DNA of 64,000 nucleotides from Cytobacillus gottheilii (GCF_001636345.1 NZ_KV440945.1:2519631-2583630); one strand, 5' to 3'; shown: positions 34,205 through 43,310, counted from the stretch's first letter. Notes: generated by a model not told the origin, from the sequence alone. A program made the numbers and translations.

Positions 34205-34663
34205 TTATTCCTTCATTTCTTTTTCTAAAAATAAGGCGATTTGAGAAAGAGAATTCAGCAGCAGATTTGCCTGCTGTTCTGAAAGTCCATCAACAGCTTC
34301 TTTTAAAACAGTATAGTAGCTTCCTTTTTGCTCATGAATTGAATCCATTACAGATTTGCCTTCTTCACTCAAAACAAGCTGCATTTCACGGCGGTTTCCT
34401 TCCACTGGATAGCGTTCAAGCAGTTCTCTTTGTACAAGTGCATCGATTGACTGACTGAGCGTACTCTTGGGAAACTGGGTTTCAATTCCGAGCTGTTTTT
34501 GTGTTATTTCTTTCTTAGAAGCAATGATGGTTAATAACATCAATTGCGGAGCAGTGAGCTCTAAGTCGGCAGCCGTTTTTTGAAATAACTTTCTTAACCC
34601 GCGATTAACGCGTTCAACCGACTTAAGGATGTCCGTAACCCTTTGGCTTGAATGATTTTTCAT
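34205..34663 (-). CDS. MarR-family transcriptional regulator of the ABC exporter
   Basis: About 152 residues. A winged helix-turn-helix is seen as LTAPQLMLLTIIASKKEITQ and IETQFPKSTLSQSIDALVQR followed by the wing RYPVEGNRREMQLVLSEEG. The ATG at 34663 has AAGGGTG five to six bases upstream and is preferred over 34690, which lies in the operator-like repeat. First gene of the operon with two ABC half-transporters, it very likely represses itself and them until a ligand binds. Confidence 0.9.
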   Translation of the reverse strand: MKNHSSQRVTDILKSVERVNRGLRKLFQKTAADLELTAPQLMLLTIIASKKEITQKQLGIETQFPKSTLSQSIDALVQRELLERYPVEGNRREMQLVLSEEGKSVMDSIHEQKGSYYTVLKEAVDGLSEQQANLLLNSLSQIALFLEKEMKE

Positions 34664-34678
34664 TTTTATCACCCTTAT

Positions 34679-34706
34679 GAACAGTTCCATTCAGAACAGT
34701 TCTGAA
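34679..34706. promoter_or_regulatory. Candidate MarR operator: GAACAGTTC repeated
   Basis: GAACAGTTC occurs at 34679-34687 and again at 34693-34701, 14 bp apart. The second copy sits in a perfect palindrome TTCAGAAC-A-GTTCTGAA (34690-34706). It lies 16-43 bp upstream of the marR-type start codon. Confidence 0.75.
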
Positions 34707-34856
34707 ATGTATGAGATAAATTTACTCCTTCCCTTAATACATGTCAAGCAAACAGGACTTTTGTTTTACAAATAAATAAGAGATTCATTCAAATTGTTCA
34801 TAATATTGTATAATACTAGTATAAATGGTTGGATCACTATCGAGAGGTGTAGTTCA

Positions 34857-36536
34857 GTGGACATGAAGACAGCATTCTTAATTGAAGAAATAGAGATAAA
34901 AAACAAAGCTCACATTCTTTATACGTATCAATCTGAAGAAAAATATGTAAATAATGCATACAGTTATATTATGACCGGGCTTTCCAATAATCATCATGTC
35001 ATTATAATTGAAAACGATATTCTTACAAAAAAAATACAGAAAAAGCTAACAGGAATACTAAGCGAAGATGAACTGGGAAAAGTTCATTTTTATAATAATT
35101 ATGATTATTATTTAGCAAACGATCATTTTCATATAGATAGAATTGTTCAAAACTTTAATAGAGTTTTAGTTCCATTAGTGAAACAGAATATATCTGTACG
35201 GACTTGGGCACATGTTGAGTGGCCAAAAGTAGAAAATATATCGCAAGTTCTCATGGATTTTGAAGAGAACGCCGATCGTGAAATTAATAAACATGGAATT
35301 ATATCCGTATGCGCCTACGATGGAAACAGCCTGTCAGCTTCTATGCAAAATAAAATAATGGAATGGCACGAATATTTTATGACGGACGATGCTTTAGTAC
35401 GTTCCTATCTTTACAGAGGAAATGATGCAATCTTTCCTTCATTGTCTGATCAAGATTTGCGGGATAAAAAGGTAGAAAGACAACTGTACGCAAAAAATGA
35501 GCAGCTGCAGGCATTTATGAAACAAAACCTAGACTCTGTAATGATTGTTGGCCAAAATGAAAAAGTCCTTTATATCAATCATATTTTTGAAGAAACGTTT
35601 GGCTGGAGTGCAGATGAAATTTTAGGTTTAAATGTTTATGAGCTGCCGGTTGCTACTGCGTTCAGTAAAGAAAAAAGAGATCAAAAAGACCAGAACATTC
35701 AGAACATTAAGGAAGCTGGTTCTATTTATAAAGTGGAATGCACGCGACAAACTAAGGACGGCAAATCTATTAAAGTTCTGCAAACCTGTTTTCCCTTTCG
35801 AGATGAAGATGATCAGATCTTTGCCTGGGTGGTTATACTTAGAGACCAAACCGAAAGATATCAAGCTCAAGATCTTCTTCTGCAGTCAGACAAGCTCTCG
35901 ATTGCAGGTGAGCTTGCTGCAGGGATTGCTCATGAAATTCGTAATCCGGTCACCGCAATTAAAGGCTTCCTCCAGCTCTTAAATGCAGATGGAAAAAATG
36001 TGAGGACCTATTATTCTGTGATGGCATCAGAAATTGAAAGAATTGAGCTAATACTAAGTGAACTGCTGATTTTGGCAAAGCCGCAGTCAACCGATTTCAA
36101 ATCAAATAACTTAATTGCCCTCATTAAGGATGTTATTACTTTGCTTGATGCACAAGCTAATATGAATAGTGTTCAAATTAAAACGATTTGCACCAACGAT
36201 GAGATTTATGTAAAGTGTGATGTTAACCAAATCAAACAGATTTGCATCAATTTTATTAAAAATGGGATAGAAGCGATGGATTCTGGCGGAGTATTAACAG
36301 TTAAAGTTGAACAAAGGACAAATGAAATTCTTTTGTCCTTTATAGATGAAGGAAAAGGAATTCCTGAATCAATTCTTAAAAAACTGGGTCAGCCCTTCTT
36401 TACTACAAAAGAGAATGGAACTGGATTAGGGCTTATGGTCAGCAAAAAAATAATAGAAGATCATCTCGGAAGCATGCAAATACACAGTAAGCTCAATGAA
36501 GGATCGACAATTGAGGTTAGGCTTCCAATTAGGTAA
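34857..36536 (+). CDS. Sensor histidine kinase with MEDS and PAS domains
   Basis: About 559 residues and no membrane segment. The first ~190 resemble the MEDS (DcmR-type sensory) domain: HILYTYQSEEKYVNNAYSYI... and WAHVEWPKV. A PAS domain follows (about 235-345; VMIVGQNEKVLYINHIFEET, GWSADEILGLNV), then HisKA with the phospho-His in AAGIAHEIRNPVTAIKGFLQ and an HATPase with NFIKNGIEAM, DEGKGIP and GTGLGL. The kinase part resembles the sporulation kinases KinA-KinE. GTG at 34857 is chosen for GAGAGG nine bases upstream. No response regulator is adjacent, so it may feed the Spo0F phosphorelay (inference). A strong terminator follows. Confidence 0.9.
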   Translation: MDMKTAFLIEEIEIKNKAHILYTYQSEEKYVNNAYSYIMTGLSNNHHVIIIENDILTKKIQKKLTGILSEDELGKVHFYNNYDYYLANDHFHIDRIVQNFNRVLVPLVKQNISVRTWAHVEWPKVENISQVLMDFEENADREINKHGIISVCAYDGNSLSASMQNKIMEWHEYFMTDDALVRSYLYRGNDAIFPSLSDQDLRDKKVERQLYAKNEQLQAFMKQNLDSVMIVGQNEKVLYINHIFEETFGWSADEILGLNVYELPVATAFSKEKRDQKDQNIQNIKEAGSIYKVECTRQTKDGKSIKVLQTCFPFRDEDDQIFAWVVILRDQTERYQAQDLLLQSDKLSIAGELAAGIAHEIRNPVTAIKGFLQLLNADGKNVRTYYSVMASEIERIELILSELLILAKPQSTDFKSNNLIALIKDVITLLDAQANMNSVQIKTICTNDEIYVKCDVNQIKQICINFIKNGIEAMDSGGVLTVKVEQRTNEILLSFIDEGKGIPESILKKLGQPFFTTKENGTGLGLMVSKKIIEDHLGSMQIHSKLNEGSTIEVRLPIR

Positions 36537-36544
36537 ATAAGATT

Positions 36545-36580
36545 AAAAACAGTGAGCAGCATTATGCTCACTGTTTTTTT
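36545..36580 (+). terminator. Terminator of the histidine kinase gene
   Basis: AAACAGTGAGCA and TGCTCACTGTTT form the stem, six-base loop, T-run follows. Confidence 0.93.
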
Positions 36581-36682
36581 ATGGACAAGAATACATACTG
36601 CCATGAATGCTTACATATATTTAAAGCTAGTACTTTTTAGTAATAGATGATTAAAAAGGCAATTTAATTAGGTGGTGATCAC

Positions 36683-37315
36683 ATGAGTTTAACCATTTTA
36701 CTCAGTTATATCATACTCGGCTTTACACTTGCAGCTCCCATTGGTCCTGTGAACTCTGCACGATTAGACAAAGGCATAAAAAACGGATTTTGGCATGCCT
36801 GGGCAGTTGGCGCAGGCTCCATGATTGCAGACGGCGTCTACATGCTCATTGTTTATCTCGGTATGGTGCAGTTTATTCAAGTTCCGCTAGTCCAAATTTT
36901 TTTATGGCTGTTTGGAGGCTTTATTCTAATTTATTCGGGTGTTGAAGGAATGATCAGTTCCAGTAAAATCACACTATCTGAATCGAGAGGAACAGAATCA
37001 TTATTTAAATGTTTTCTAACTGGTTTTATTATGTCCATTACAAGTCCCTTAACTATTTTGTTCTGGCTTGGTATTTATGGCTCTGTACTCGCCAAAACGG
37101 TGCAAGTGAACGGTACCGGTTCATTAATCGTCTACAGTTCAATGATCTTCCTCGGCCTCATGCTATGGGACGTGCTTGTTGCTGGCTTAACAACAGGTTT
37201 AAGGCGGTTTTTAACCAAGAATAGTCTGCGTTTTATCGGGATCGCTTCAGGATTATCTCTTATTGGGTTTGGTCTGTATTTTGGCTTCCAAGGAATTGTG
37301 GCTCTATTCTCCTAA
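36683..37315 (+). CDS. LysE-family exporter (copy 1)
   Basis: 210 residues with about six membrane helices. It begins with the LysE/RhtB signature LGFTLAAPIGPVNSARLDKGI; TSPLTILFWLGIYGSVLAKT is a second conserved block, and the C terminus reads ASGLSLIGFGLYFGFQGI. Family members export amino acids or related small molecules. GGTGGTGATC precedes the ATG. A second LysE-family gene, similar along its length by eye (shared APIGPVN, LTILFWLGIYGSVLAKT and SLIGFGLYFG), lies 400 bp downstream on the same strand, with one small gene on the other strand between them. Confidence 0.9.
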   Translation: MSLTILLSYIILGFTLAAPIGPVNSARLDKGIKNGFWHAWAVGAGSMIADGVYMLIVYLGMVQFIQVPLVQIFLWLFGGFILIYSGVEGMISSSKITLSESRGTESLFKCFLTGFIMSITSPLTILFWLGIYGSVLAKTVQVNGTGSLIVYSSMIFLGLMLWDVLVAGLTTGLRRFLTKNSLRFIGIASGLSLIGFGLYFGFQGIVALFS

Positions 37316-37317
37316 TA

Positions 37318-37629
37318 TCACTCACTTATTGAACGGTACATCACCGTTTGCATACTGCCCTGCTCAATATTTTCCAGAAAGAAAGCTTCAACGAGTTTTT
37401 GATATTCTTCATCAGCGAACATCTTTTTATTTTGCAGTTCCAACTCAGCAAGTCCATCATAAGTAGTTAAAAGTGAATATGTATGATCTTTGCCAGTAAT
37501 GGGCGTGAGAATTTCTACTTTATGTTCATAATTCTCAGATCTAAATTTCTTCATTTCCTGCAAATTTTCAACCGCTTCTTTAAATTTACCTTGTTTGATT
37601 TCGAATGTTTGGTACACATACACTGACAT
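37318..37629 (-). CDS. Small putative alpha/beta-barrel protein (ABM/NIPSNAP-like)
   Basis: 103 residues. MSVYVYQTFEIKQGKFKEA at the start and a central DHTYSLLTTYDGLAELELQN segment suggest the ferredoxin-like dimeric barrel of the antibiotic-biosynthesis-monooxygenase or NIPSNAP type, judged only by general pattern. The ATG at 37629 with GAGGTGAGC upstream is chosen over a GTG at 37638 inside that site. It lies between, and opposed to, two LysE paralogues; its stop is 2 bp from the first LysE gene's stop. Function unknown. Confidence 0.6.
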   Translation of the reverse strand: MSVYVYQTFEIKQGKFKEAVENLQEMKKFRSENYEHKVEILTPITGKDHTYSLLTTYDGLAELELQNKKMFADEEYQKLVEAFFLENIEQGSMQTVMYRSISE

Positions 37630-37722
37630 ATTGCTCACCTCTATACATAATTTGTAAGCCTTAGTATGTTCATTTGTGATGTCTTTATTCTTTCATTTAC
37701 TTTTTAGGGAGTTGATCTTACA

Positions 37723-38352
37723 ATGATTGTTTTTTTTAGCTATATCCTATTAGGGCTCTCGCTTGCTGCTCCGATTGGCCCTGTGAATGCCGCTGTGTTG
37801 GATAAAGGAATCAAAAAGGGCTTTTTTCATGGCTGGCTAGTTGGTCTCGGTGCCATGACTGCAGATGTAGTATATATGTTTGCTGTTTTTATGGGGCTTG
37901 TTCATTTTTTAGAATTTCCATTTGTTAAAGCTTTTCTCTGGTCGTTCGGCTTTTTCGTTTTAGTTTATACAGGCATTGAAACAATCATGGGAGCGGGCAA
38001 AATTATTTCTCCGAAAAGAACCAATGATGATACAAAGATCAAATCCTTTCTTTCCGGATTTTTCATTTCCATTTCCAATCCTCTGACCATTCTGTTCTGG
38101 CTGGGTATTTATGGTTCAGTTCTGGCTAAGACTGTTACAGAATTTGATCATGTACACTTAGCTTTATACAGCATTGCCATATTTATCGGCCTAATTATCT
38201 GGGATTTATTTATTTTGATGATTGCTAGCGGCTTTAGAAAAACGTTATCAGGAAAAACATTAGCGCTCATTTCCATTTTCTCTGGCATTTCTCTGATAGG
38301 CTTTGGTCTTTACTTTGGCTACCAGGCAATTCTGCTGCTATTCTTTACCTAA
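37723..38352 (+). CDS. LysE-family exporter (copy 2)
   Basis: 209 residues, about six membrane helices. LGLSLAAPIGPVNAAVLDKG at the start, SNPLTILFWLGIYGSVLAKT in the middle and GISLIGFGLYFGYQAILLL at the end. It keeps Ala-Val where the first copy has Ser-Arg after the APIGPVN motif. AGGGAG lies ten bases before the ATG. Likely arose by tandem duplication with the gene at 36683; the exported compound is unknown. Confidence 0.9.
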   Translation: MIVFFSYILLGLSLAAPIGPVNAAVLDKGIKKGFFHGWLVGLGAMTADVVYMFAVFMGLVHFLEFPFVKAFLWSFGFFVLVYTGIETIMGAGKIISPKRTNDDTKIKSFLSGFFISISNPLTILFWLGIYGSVLAKTVTEFDHVHLALYSIAIFIGLIIWDLFILMIASGFRKTLSGKTLALISIFSGISLIGFGLYFGYQAILLLFFT

Positions 38353-38440
38353 GAATGGGTTAGACAATCTTTACCTTTTTATAATCGTATAAGATTCACT
38401 TCTCCTCCGCATGATAACGGTGAGATGAGGAGTGATACCT

Positions 38441-39805
38441 ATGGATTTTTTTGTTCCTGGCAGTGGAAGCAGTGGAAAAAGCAGTGAAAAAGGCGATTTG
38501 AGCTGGTGGCAGCTTTCTCTCATTGGAGTAGGGTGTACGATTGGCACAGGATTTTTTCTCGGTTCAGCCATTGGTATTAAGATTACCGGCCCTTCTATTG
38601 TTTTTTCATTTATATTAGCGGCTTTTGGTACATACATCGTATATAACATATTAGCAAAAATGACGGCAAAAGATCCGCATGACGGCTCTTTTTGTTATTA
38701 TGCCGATCAAGCATATGGCCGCTGGGCTGGATTTAGCTGTGGCTGGAACTACTGGAGTTCAAATATTTTAATTATGGGAAGCCAGTTAACCGCATTATCC
38801 ATCCTTTCGCGCTTTTGGTTTCCAAATGTGCCGCTTTGGCTTTTCGCCATTGGTTATGCATGTTTATCTATTATTGTTGTACTAACAGGAAACAAAGGTT
38901 TTGATAAAGCTGAAAATCTCTTTGCGATCATTAAAACAGCCGCCATCATCATGTTTATCATTATCGCCTTTGCAGCGCTTTTTGGCTGGATTGGCGGAGA
39001 TGTGAAACACCCTGGTTTCCCAAACGGTATGGGTGAACTGTTTCCTGAAGGCTATAAAGGCTTTTGGACTTCGTTAATTTACGCATTTTATGCCTATGGC
39101 GGGATTGAAGTCATCGGCTTAATGGCTATGAGATTAAAGAAAAAAGAGGATGCCCCAAAAGCCGGCATTATTATGCTTTTATTGCTTGTCATCATTTATG
39201 TTATTTCATTAGGACTTGCTGTATATATGGCAGCTCATGGAGATTTTCATGAAAAGGAAAGTCCATTTGTTACTGCTTTAAAAGATTACGATTTGGCCTT
39301 CTTCCCTCATGTGTTTAATGCTGCCATTATTATTGCAGGATTTTCAACCATGACTGCCTCGCTTTTTGGCGTCACTTCCCTGCTTGTAACAATGGCTCAA
39401 GGCGGAGATGCACCAGCTTTCTTTTCGAAGAAGATAAAGAAAATGAAGGACCTGCCTCTTCCTTCTCTTGGGTTGGCTACGATTGGTCTCACGGCTTCCA
39501 TTATTACTGCACTATTGCTCCCTGGGAAAATATACGAATACATTACAACCGCAGCAGGAATTTTAATTCTTTTTAACTGGGCTTTTATTATTATTTCTGC
39601 ATTTAAAAATCTGGAGCTGAAAATTTGGGGAAAATTGTTATCGTGGATGGGTATTCTGCTCATTTTATTAGCGGTGAGCGGAACATTGCTGGAAAAAAGC
39701 ATAAGGCCAGGACTGTATGTAAGCCTCCTGTTTGTCTTACTAATCGCCATTGCAGCGATAATTATGCAAAAGAAAGGCTGGAAAGAAGGCAATGGGAATT
39801 GTTAG
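38441..39805 (+). CDS. Amino acid permease (APC superfamily)
   Basis: 454 residues with about twelve helices. The unwound helix 1 motif appears as GVGCTIGTGFFLGSAIGIK, and helix 6 has ALIYAFYAYGGIEVIG-like residues (SLIYAFYAYGGIEVIGLMA), both typical of the AAT/APC family. A polar, Ser/Gly-rich N terminus precedes helix 1. GAGGAG lies eight bases before the ATG at 38441. It is a single gene ended by a shared terminator. The substrate cannot be assigned. Confidence 0.9.
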   Translation: MDFFVPGSGSSGKSSEKGDLSWWQLSLIGVGCTIGTGFFLGSAIGIKITGPSIVFSFILAAFGTYIVYNILAKMTAKDPHDGSFCYYADQAYGRWAGFSCGWNYWSSNILIMGSQLTALSILSRFWFPNVPLWLFAIGYACLSIIVVLTGNKGFDKAENLFAIIKTAAIIMFIIIAFAALFGWIGGDVKHPGFPNGMGELFPEGYKGFWTSLIYAFYAYGGIEVIGLMAMRLKKKEDAPKAGIIMLLLLVIIYVISLGLAVYMAAHGDFHEKESPFVTALKDYDLAFFPHVFNAAIIIAGFSTMTASLFGVTSLLVTMAQGGDAPAFFSKKIKKMKDLPLPSLGLATIGLTASIITALLLPGKIYEYITTAAGILILFNWAFIIISAFKNLELKIWGKLLSWMGILLILLAVSGTLLEKSIRPGLYVSLLFVLLIAIAAIIMQKKGWKEGNGNC

Positions 39806-39811
39806 AATCAC

Positions 39812-39843
39812 AAAAGCTGACTCACTAAGTTAGAGTCAGCTTT
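39812..39843. terminator. Bidirectional terminator between permease and ydbT-like gene
   Basis: AAAGCTGACTC and GAGTCAGCTTT form a perfect 11-bp stem with a nine-base loop between A-rich and T-rich flanks; genes converge here. Confidence 0.92.
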
Positions 39844-39847
39844 CATT

Positions 39848-41341
39848 TTATTTAATCGTAATCTCTTGTTTTCTTTCTCGATACCAGCTCACAAATAGTG
39901 CAGCTAATTCATCCGGGATGTCATCTATACCAGAATGATGTACTGGTTTAGAGCGATTGACTGTTCCAATCGTAGCCAGCCCAAATTGTCTCTGCAAAAT
40001 CCCTCTCGTAACATTTACTTCTATGATCTTATCTCGTTTTGTTACAAATAAAGTAGTACTTAAGCTTCCTGATTTCATTTGGATAAAATGTTCATTGATC
40101 ACATATTGACTATTTATATAATCCAAAACTCTAAATATGACCGTGATCAATAATAACAGAATTGAAATCAGCCACCAAGCAATTTCTATGTCGAATGGCT
40201 CTGGTTTGAAAATAAAAAGCGTGATTGTTGCTATGATCCATATCCAGCTTGGCCTTAAGAGTCTAATCCAAAAAGATCTTCGTGGGAGCTTTTTCATATC
40301 ATTTGTCACGCTATATGCAGGCAGCAATTCTTCAATTATTTCATAAGCGCGCTGTACGGGAAGAAATGGATATAACGAATTAATTTCTAAATTTTCTTCC
40401 CCAATCCCAACACCGCCAGCACTTGTCAGCTTCACCTCTGCCAAGCCTAAAATCCTTTTTAGAGGAGTTTGGATTATTTCAATTGCCTGCACTCTATTTT
40501 TGGATATTGAAAAGGCCGTCTCATCCAGTACACCTTTAGAAATATAAATACGATTATCATCTGATGCTATAACATAATTTCCATATTTCAAAAAAGTCCT
40601 GACAACACCAAAAAGAACTGATGCAATTATAATGATGGCTGCAGCCAAGGCATAGAACCACCATGTCTGCGGCAGTGCAGACAGCAGCCCCTGTGCTTCT
40701 TCTTCAATTGAAAACACATCATTAAAGTTAGAAAACAAAGAACCTACTACCGGGATCAGCAAAAGAAAACTTAAAGATGTAAATGAAGCACGTATTAAGT
40801 CTTTCCTTGTTGGTGTAAAATGTACAATACGGTTGTCTTCTGCTTTTGTTTCAGGCAATTCTTCATTGTCTTTTGCTAAACTTAGTTCATCAGAATTTAA
40901 TGGCTGCTTTTTCACCATTTCCTCGAGCATCTCTGCCTCTTCTTTTGTAACCATTTTAAATTCAATGGAAGCGTCATTTCCCGACATGCTTGTTTCGAAC
41001 TGCAATGAAGTCATACTAAGAAGTTTATGAATAAATGAGGTCCGGCGGTTGACGTTTTGAATACGTGAAAATGGAATCGTTTGTTTAGATTTGGTAAAAA
41101 TTCCCGAGTACAAATGAAAGGACTCATCCTCTATTTCATATTTGTTTGTTCGCCATTTAAGAAAAATGGATACCATACTTAGGGCCAATACTAAAACAAA
41201 TCCAATTCTCGCATAATATGTAAACCCGGAATCTGAACCAAACCGAATAACAAATAAATATATAGCTATAAAACCAAAGCTTTTTACGAGCCCAAATAAT
41301 TCCAAAACCATAATGAGCGGATGATATCTTTTAGGAGACAT
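39848..41341 (-). CDS. ydbT: PH-domain membrane protein YdbT
   Basis: 497 residues, close to the B. subtilis YdbT length (about 493). Three bacterial PH-like domains (bPH_2) are separated by pairs of membrane helices: NKYEIEDESFHLYSGIFTKS, NYVIASDDNRIYISKGVLDE and SQYVINEHFIQMKSGSLSTT each start one, followed by IPFSRIQNV/ISKNRVQAI/TKRDKIIEV-like second strands. In B. subtilis ydbS-ydbT belong to the sigma-W regulon and give resistance to some bacteriocins. The start overlaps the ydbS stop by one base (TAATG). Confidence 0.9.
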   Translation of the reverse strand: MSPKRYHPLIMVLELFGLVKSFGFIAIYLFVIRFGSDSGFTYYARIGFVLVLALSMVSIFLKWRTNKYEIEDESFHLYSGIFTKSKQTIPFSRIQNVNRRTSFIHKLLSMTSLQFETSMSGNDASIEFKMVTKEEAEMLEEMVKKQPLNSDELSLAKDNEELPETKAEDNRIVHFTPTRKDLIRASFTSLSFLLLIPVVGSLFSNFNDVFSIEEEAQGLLSALPQTWWFYALAAAIIIIASVLFGVVRTFLKYGNYVIASDDNRIYISKGVLDETAFSISKNRVQAIEIIQTPLKRILGLAEVKLTSAGGVGIGEENLEINSLYPFLPVQRAYEIIEELLPAYSVTNDMKKLPRRSFWIRLLRPSWIWIIATITLFIFKPEPFDIEIAWWLISILLLLITVIFRVLDYINSQYVINEHFIQMKSGSLSTTLFVTKRDKIIEVNVTRGILQRQFGLATIGTVNRSKPVHHSGIDDIPDELAALFVSWYRERKQEITIK

Positions 41342-41832
41342 TATTCCACTTCCTTCAGTTTCGCATATTGGGCGATTTCATTCCTTAATTGCAATGCTAC
41401 CTCTTCCTTCAGGCAAGGAATGCTATGAGAAGATCCCATCGTTTCCACTGAAATGGTCATTAACCCAAACTTCTTCATGATTGGACCTTTATTTGTTGTC
41501 ACAGCCTGTATCTTCGTCATAGGAATCAGCTCATGCTTCTCTGTAATCGTCCCAAATTTCAAATGAAGAAATTCTTCGTCCGCATCATATCGCCACGATT
41601 TATATAATAAATGCGGCCGAACAAATGTCCAAATCACCGAAGGGATTGTAAGAACTGCCAATCCAATAAATATCCAGCCCAGCCAATCGACCCAATTAAA
41701 ATAATGATCTAAAAAAAGCAATACTGCTATAACCACTAGTCCAATTACATCTTCTATTAGGCCTGTGATTCTCCACACCTTCTTCGCTTCTGGCGAAAGT
41801 TTATTCGTCGGATTATGTATTTCTGCTGTCAA
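41341..41832 (-). CDS. ydbS: PH-domain membrane protein YdbS
   Basis: About 163 residues: two membrane helices (about 25-65) and one bPH_2 domain (HLLYKSWRYDADEEFLHLKF... ITEKHELIPMTKIQAV). TTG at 41832 is the likely start since AAGGTG lies just upstream; the ATG at 41853 has no good site, and the shorter form fits the 159 residues of B. subtilis YdbS and its LSPEAKKVWR region near the N terminus. A sigma-W type promoter is directly upstream. It is followed without gap by ydbT. Confidence 0.9.
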   Translation of the reverse strand: MTAEIHNPTNKLSPEAKKVWRITGLIEDVIGLVVIAVLLFLDHYFNWVDWLGWIFIGLAVLTIPSVIWTFVRPHLLYKSWRYDADEEFLHLKFGTITEKHELIPMTKIQAVTTNKGPIMKKFGLMTISVETMGSSHSIPCLKEEVALQLRNEIAQYAKLKEVE

Positions 41833-41867
41833 TATTATCACCTTTTCTATCATTCTCTCTTCTTACA

Positions 41868-41893
41868 TACGAATATTATGTGAAAAGGTTTCT
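41868..41893 (-). promoter_or_regulatory. Sigma-W type promoter of ydbST
   Basis: On the minus strand AGAAAC, exactly 16 bases (starting CTTTT) and CGTA (complement of 41868-41871), which matches TGAAAC-N16-CGTA with one mismatch. It lies 36 bp from the TTG start of ydbS. B. subtilis ydbS is a known sigma-W target. Confidence 0.85.
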
Positions 41894-41924
41894 TAAATTT
41901 TATTAAAATATAAAAAACTTGCTT

Positions 41925-43226
41925 TTAGTCTGTCAGCAGGGCATCTATAACCTGTCCATCTGTATCACCTAAGTCCAACCCAAGCAGCTGTGCTAAAGTG
42001 GGACCAATGTCAGTGAGATGCATATATGGAATTCTCTGATTTGGTAGGATTCCTTTTCCTGCTGCTAAGAAAAAGGTCGTATAATTTGGTTTTGATGGTG
42101 AAAAACCATGACATGCCAGCATATTCTTCGGATGATCTTGTAAATTCTCTGCTGTTACTTCTTCAATATGATCACCATTAATGCTTTCGGCAAAATAATA
42201 TCCCTTTTGCGCTTCAAGCATAAAAGTACAGCGAGGATCAGCCCCTCTTTCTCCAGCTTCTTCTCCAGTTAAAATAAACTCAATACCTTCCTGCTGTTCT
42301 TCTAATATCTTTTTTACTATGCTTGCTGTTTTATGATCGTGATCATCTCTCAAATAAATATACGCAGACCCATCACAACTGTGACAATAGGCTTTCCAAT
42401 TTGCGATTCGCCCTTTGCTGTCAACTTCTATTAAGTTATGTTCACGAAGAAGCACATTTAGATGTATTTTTCTATTTACATCGATCGCACTATGATCCCC
42501 GAGCAGTATAATAGTCGTCTCTTCTTCTGCTCCGGACTCTTTGATCGCATCCAATAGAGCGCCAAGTCTGCGGTCATGCCGTTCAATGGCAGCTTCAGCT
42601 TCTTTTGAATGTACTCCATGAACATGCCGCTGTGTATCTAAATCTGTAAAATGAATGAGCATGATGTCCGGTTTTTTTTCTTTTAAAGTAAACACAGCTG
42701 ATTCCAGCACAAAATCATCTAATTCTGGCTGATTTAATCCGTTTCGAATATGACCAAAACGGTTATTCAGCTCCAATTGATAGAGAGGACTGCCGCTAAA
42801 TAGCGAAACAAGCACTTGATTCTGCCACGGACGATTCGGAAAAATCTCGGGTAAATTATATTGAATATTCTTCGCTCTTCCTGTCACAGGCCAAAGAAGA
42901 GCAGCAGTGCTTAAGTTCGCTTTGTATGCTTCATCGTACAAGGTTGTCCCATTAATATCTTTTCGGTACCAATGCCAGTCTGGCGAAATCCAGCCAGGCT
43001 GCATCAGCGTATTATTCATTATACCGTGCCGTGCTGGAAACCTTCCCGTCACGATCGTAGTATGACAAGGATATGTTACAGACGGATAGAATGATTCAAC
43101 ATTCTCTGCATATGAACCTTTTTCTAGCACTCTTTTGAAATTAGGCAGATCCGAAAATTGACTGAAATCGTCAGCAGCCAGACAATCAAACGAAATGACA
43201 ACCATCTTTTTGGTTAATCTTTTCAT
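41925..43226 (-). CDS. Type I phosphodiesterase/nucleotide pyrophosphatase family protein
   Basis: About 433 residues, alkaline-phosphatase superfamily. Metal and nucleophile motifs are VISFDCLAADD at the start, YPSVTYPCHTTIVTG with the catalytic Thr, HFTDLDTQRHVHG and LLGDHSAID, and HLTDIGPTLAQLLG near the end. There is no signal peptide, so it appears cytoplasmic, unlike many relatives. The ATG at 43226 is chosen because GGAGG abuts the earlier ATG (43232). It is a single gene; the substrate (nucleotide sugar, phosphodiester or phosphonate) is unknown. Confidence 0.88.
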   Translation of the reverse strand: MKRLTKKMVVISFDCLAADDFSQFSDLPNFKRVLEKGSYAENVESFYPSVTYPCHTTIVTGRFPARHGIMNNTLMQPGWISPDWHWYRKDINGTTLYDEAYKANLSTAALLWPVTGRAKNIQYNLPEIFPNRPWQNQVLVSLFSGSPLYQLELNNRFGHIRNGLNQPELDDFVLESAVFTLKEKKPDIMLIHFTDLDTQRHVHGVHSKEAEAAIERHDRRLGALLDAIKESGAEEETTIILLGDHSAIDVNRKIHLNVLLREHNLIEVDSKGRIANWKAYCHSCDGSAYIYLRDDHDHKTASIVKKILEEQQEGIEFILTGEEAGERGADPRCTFMLEAQKGYYFAESINGDHIEEVTAENLQDHPKNMLACHGFSPSKPNYTTFFLAAGKGILPNQRIPYMHLTDIGPTLAQLLGLDLGDTDGQVIDALLTD

Positions 43227-43310
43227 AAACATCCTCCTTTCAAATTCCTCTTATAAATTAAATTTTACCGTGATTTCCCTATCTTTCCAAGAATGTTTAA
43301 AAAATAAAAA

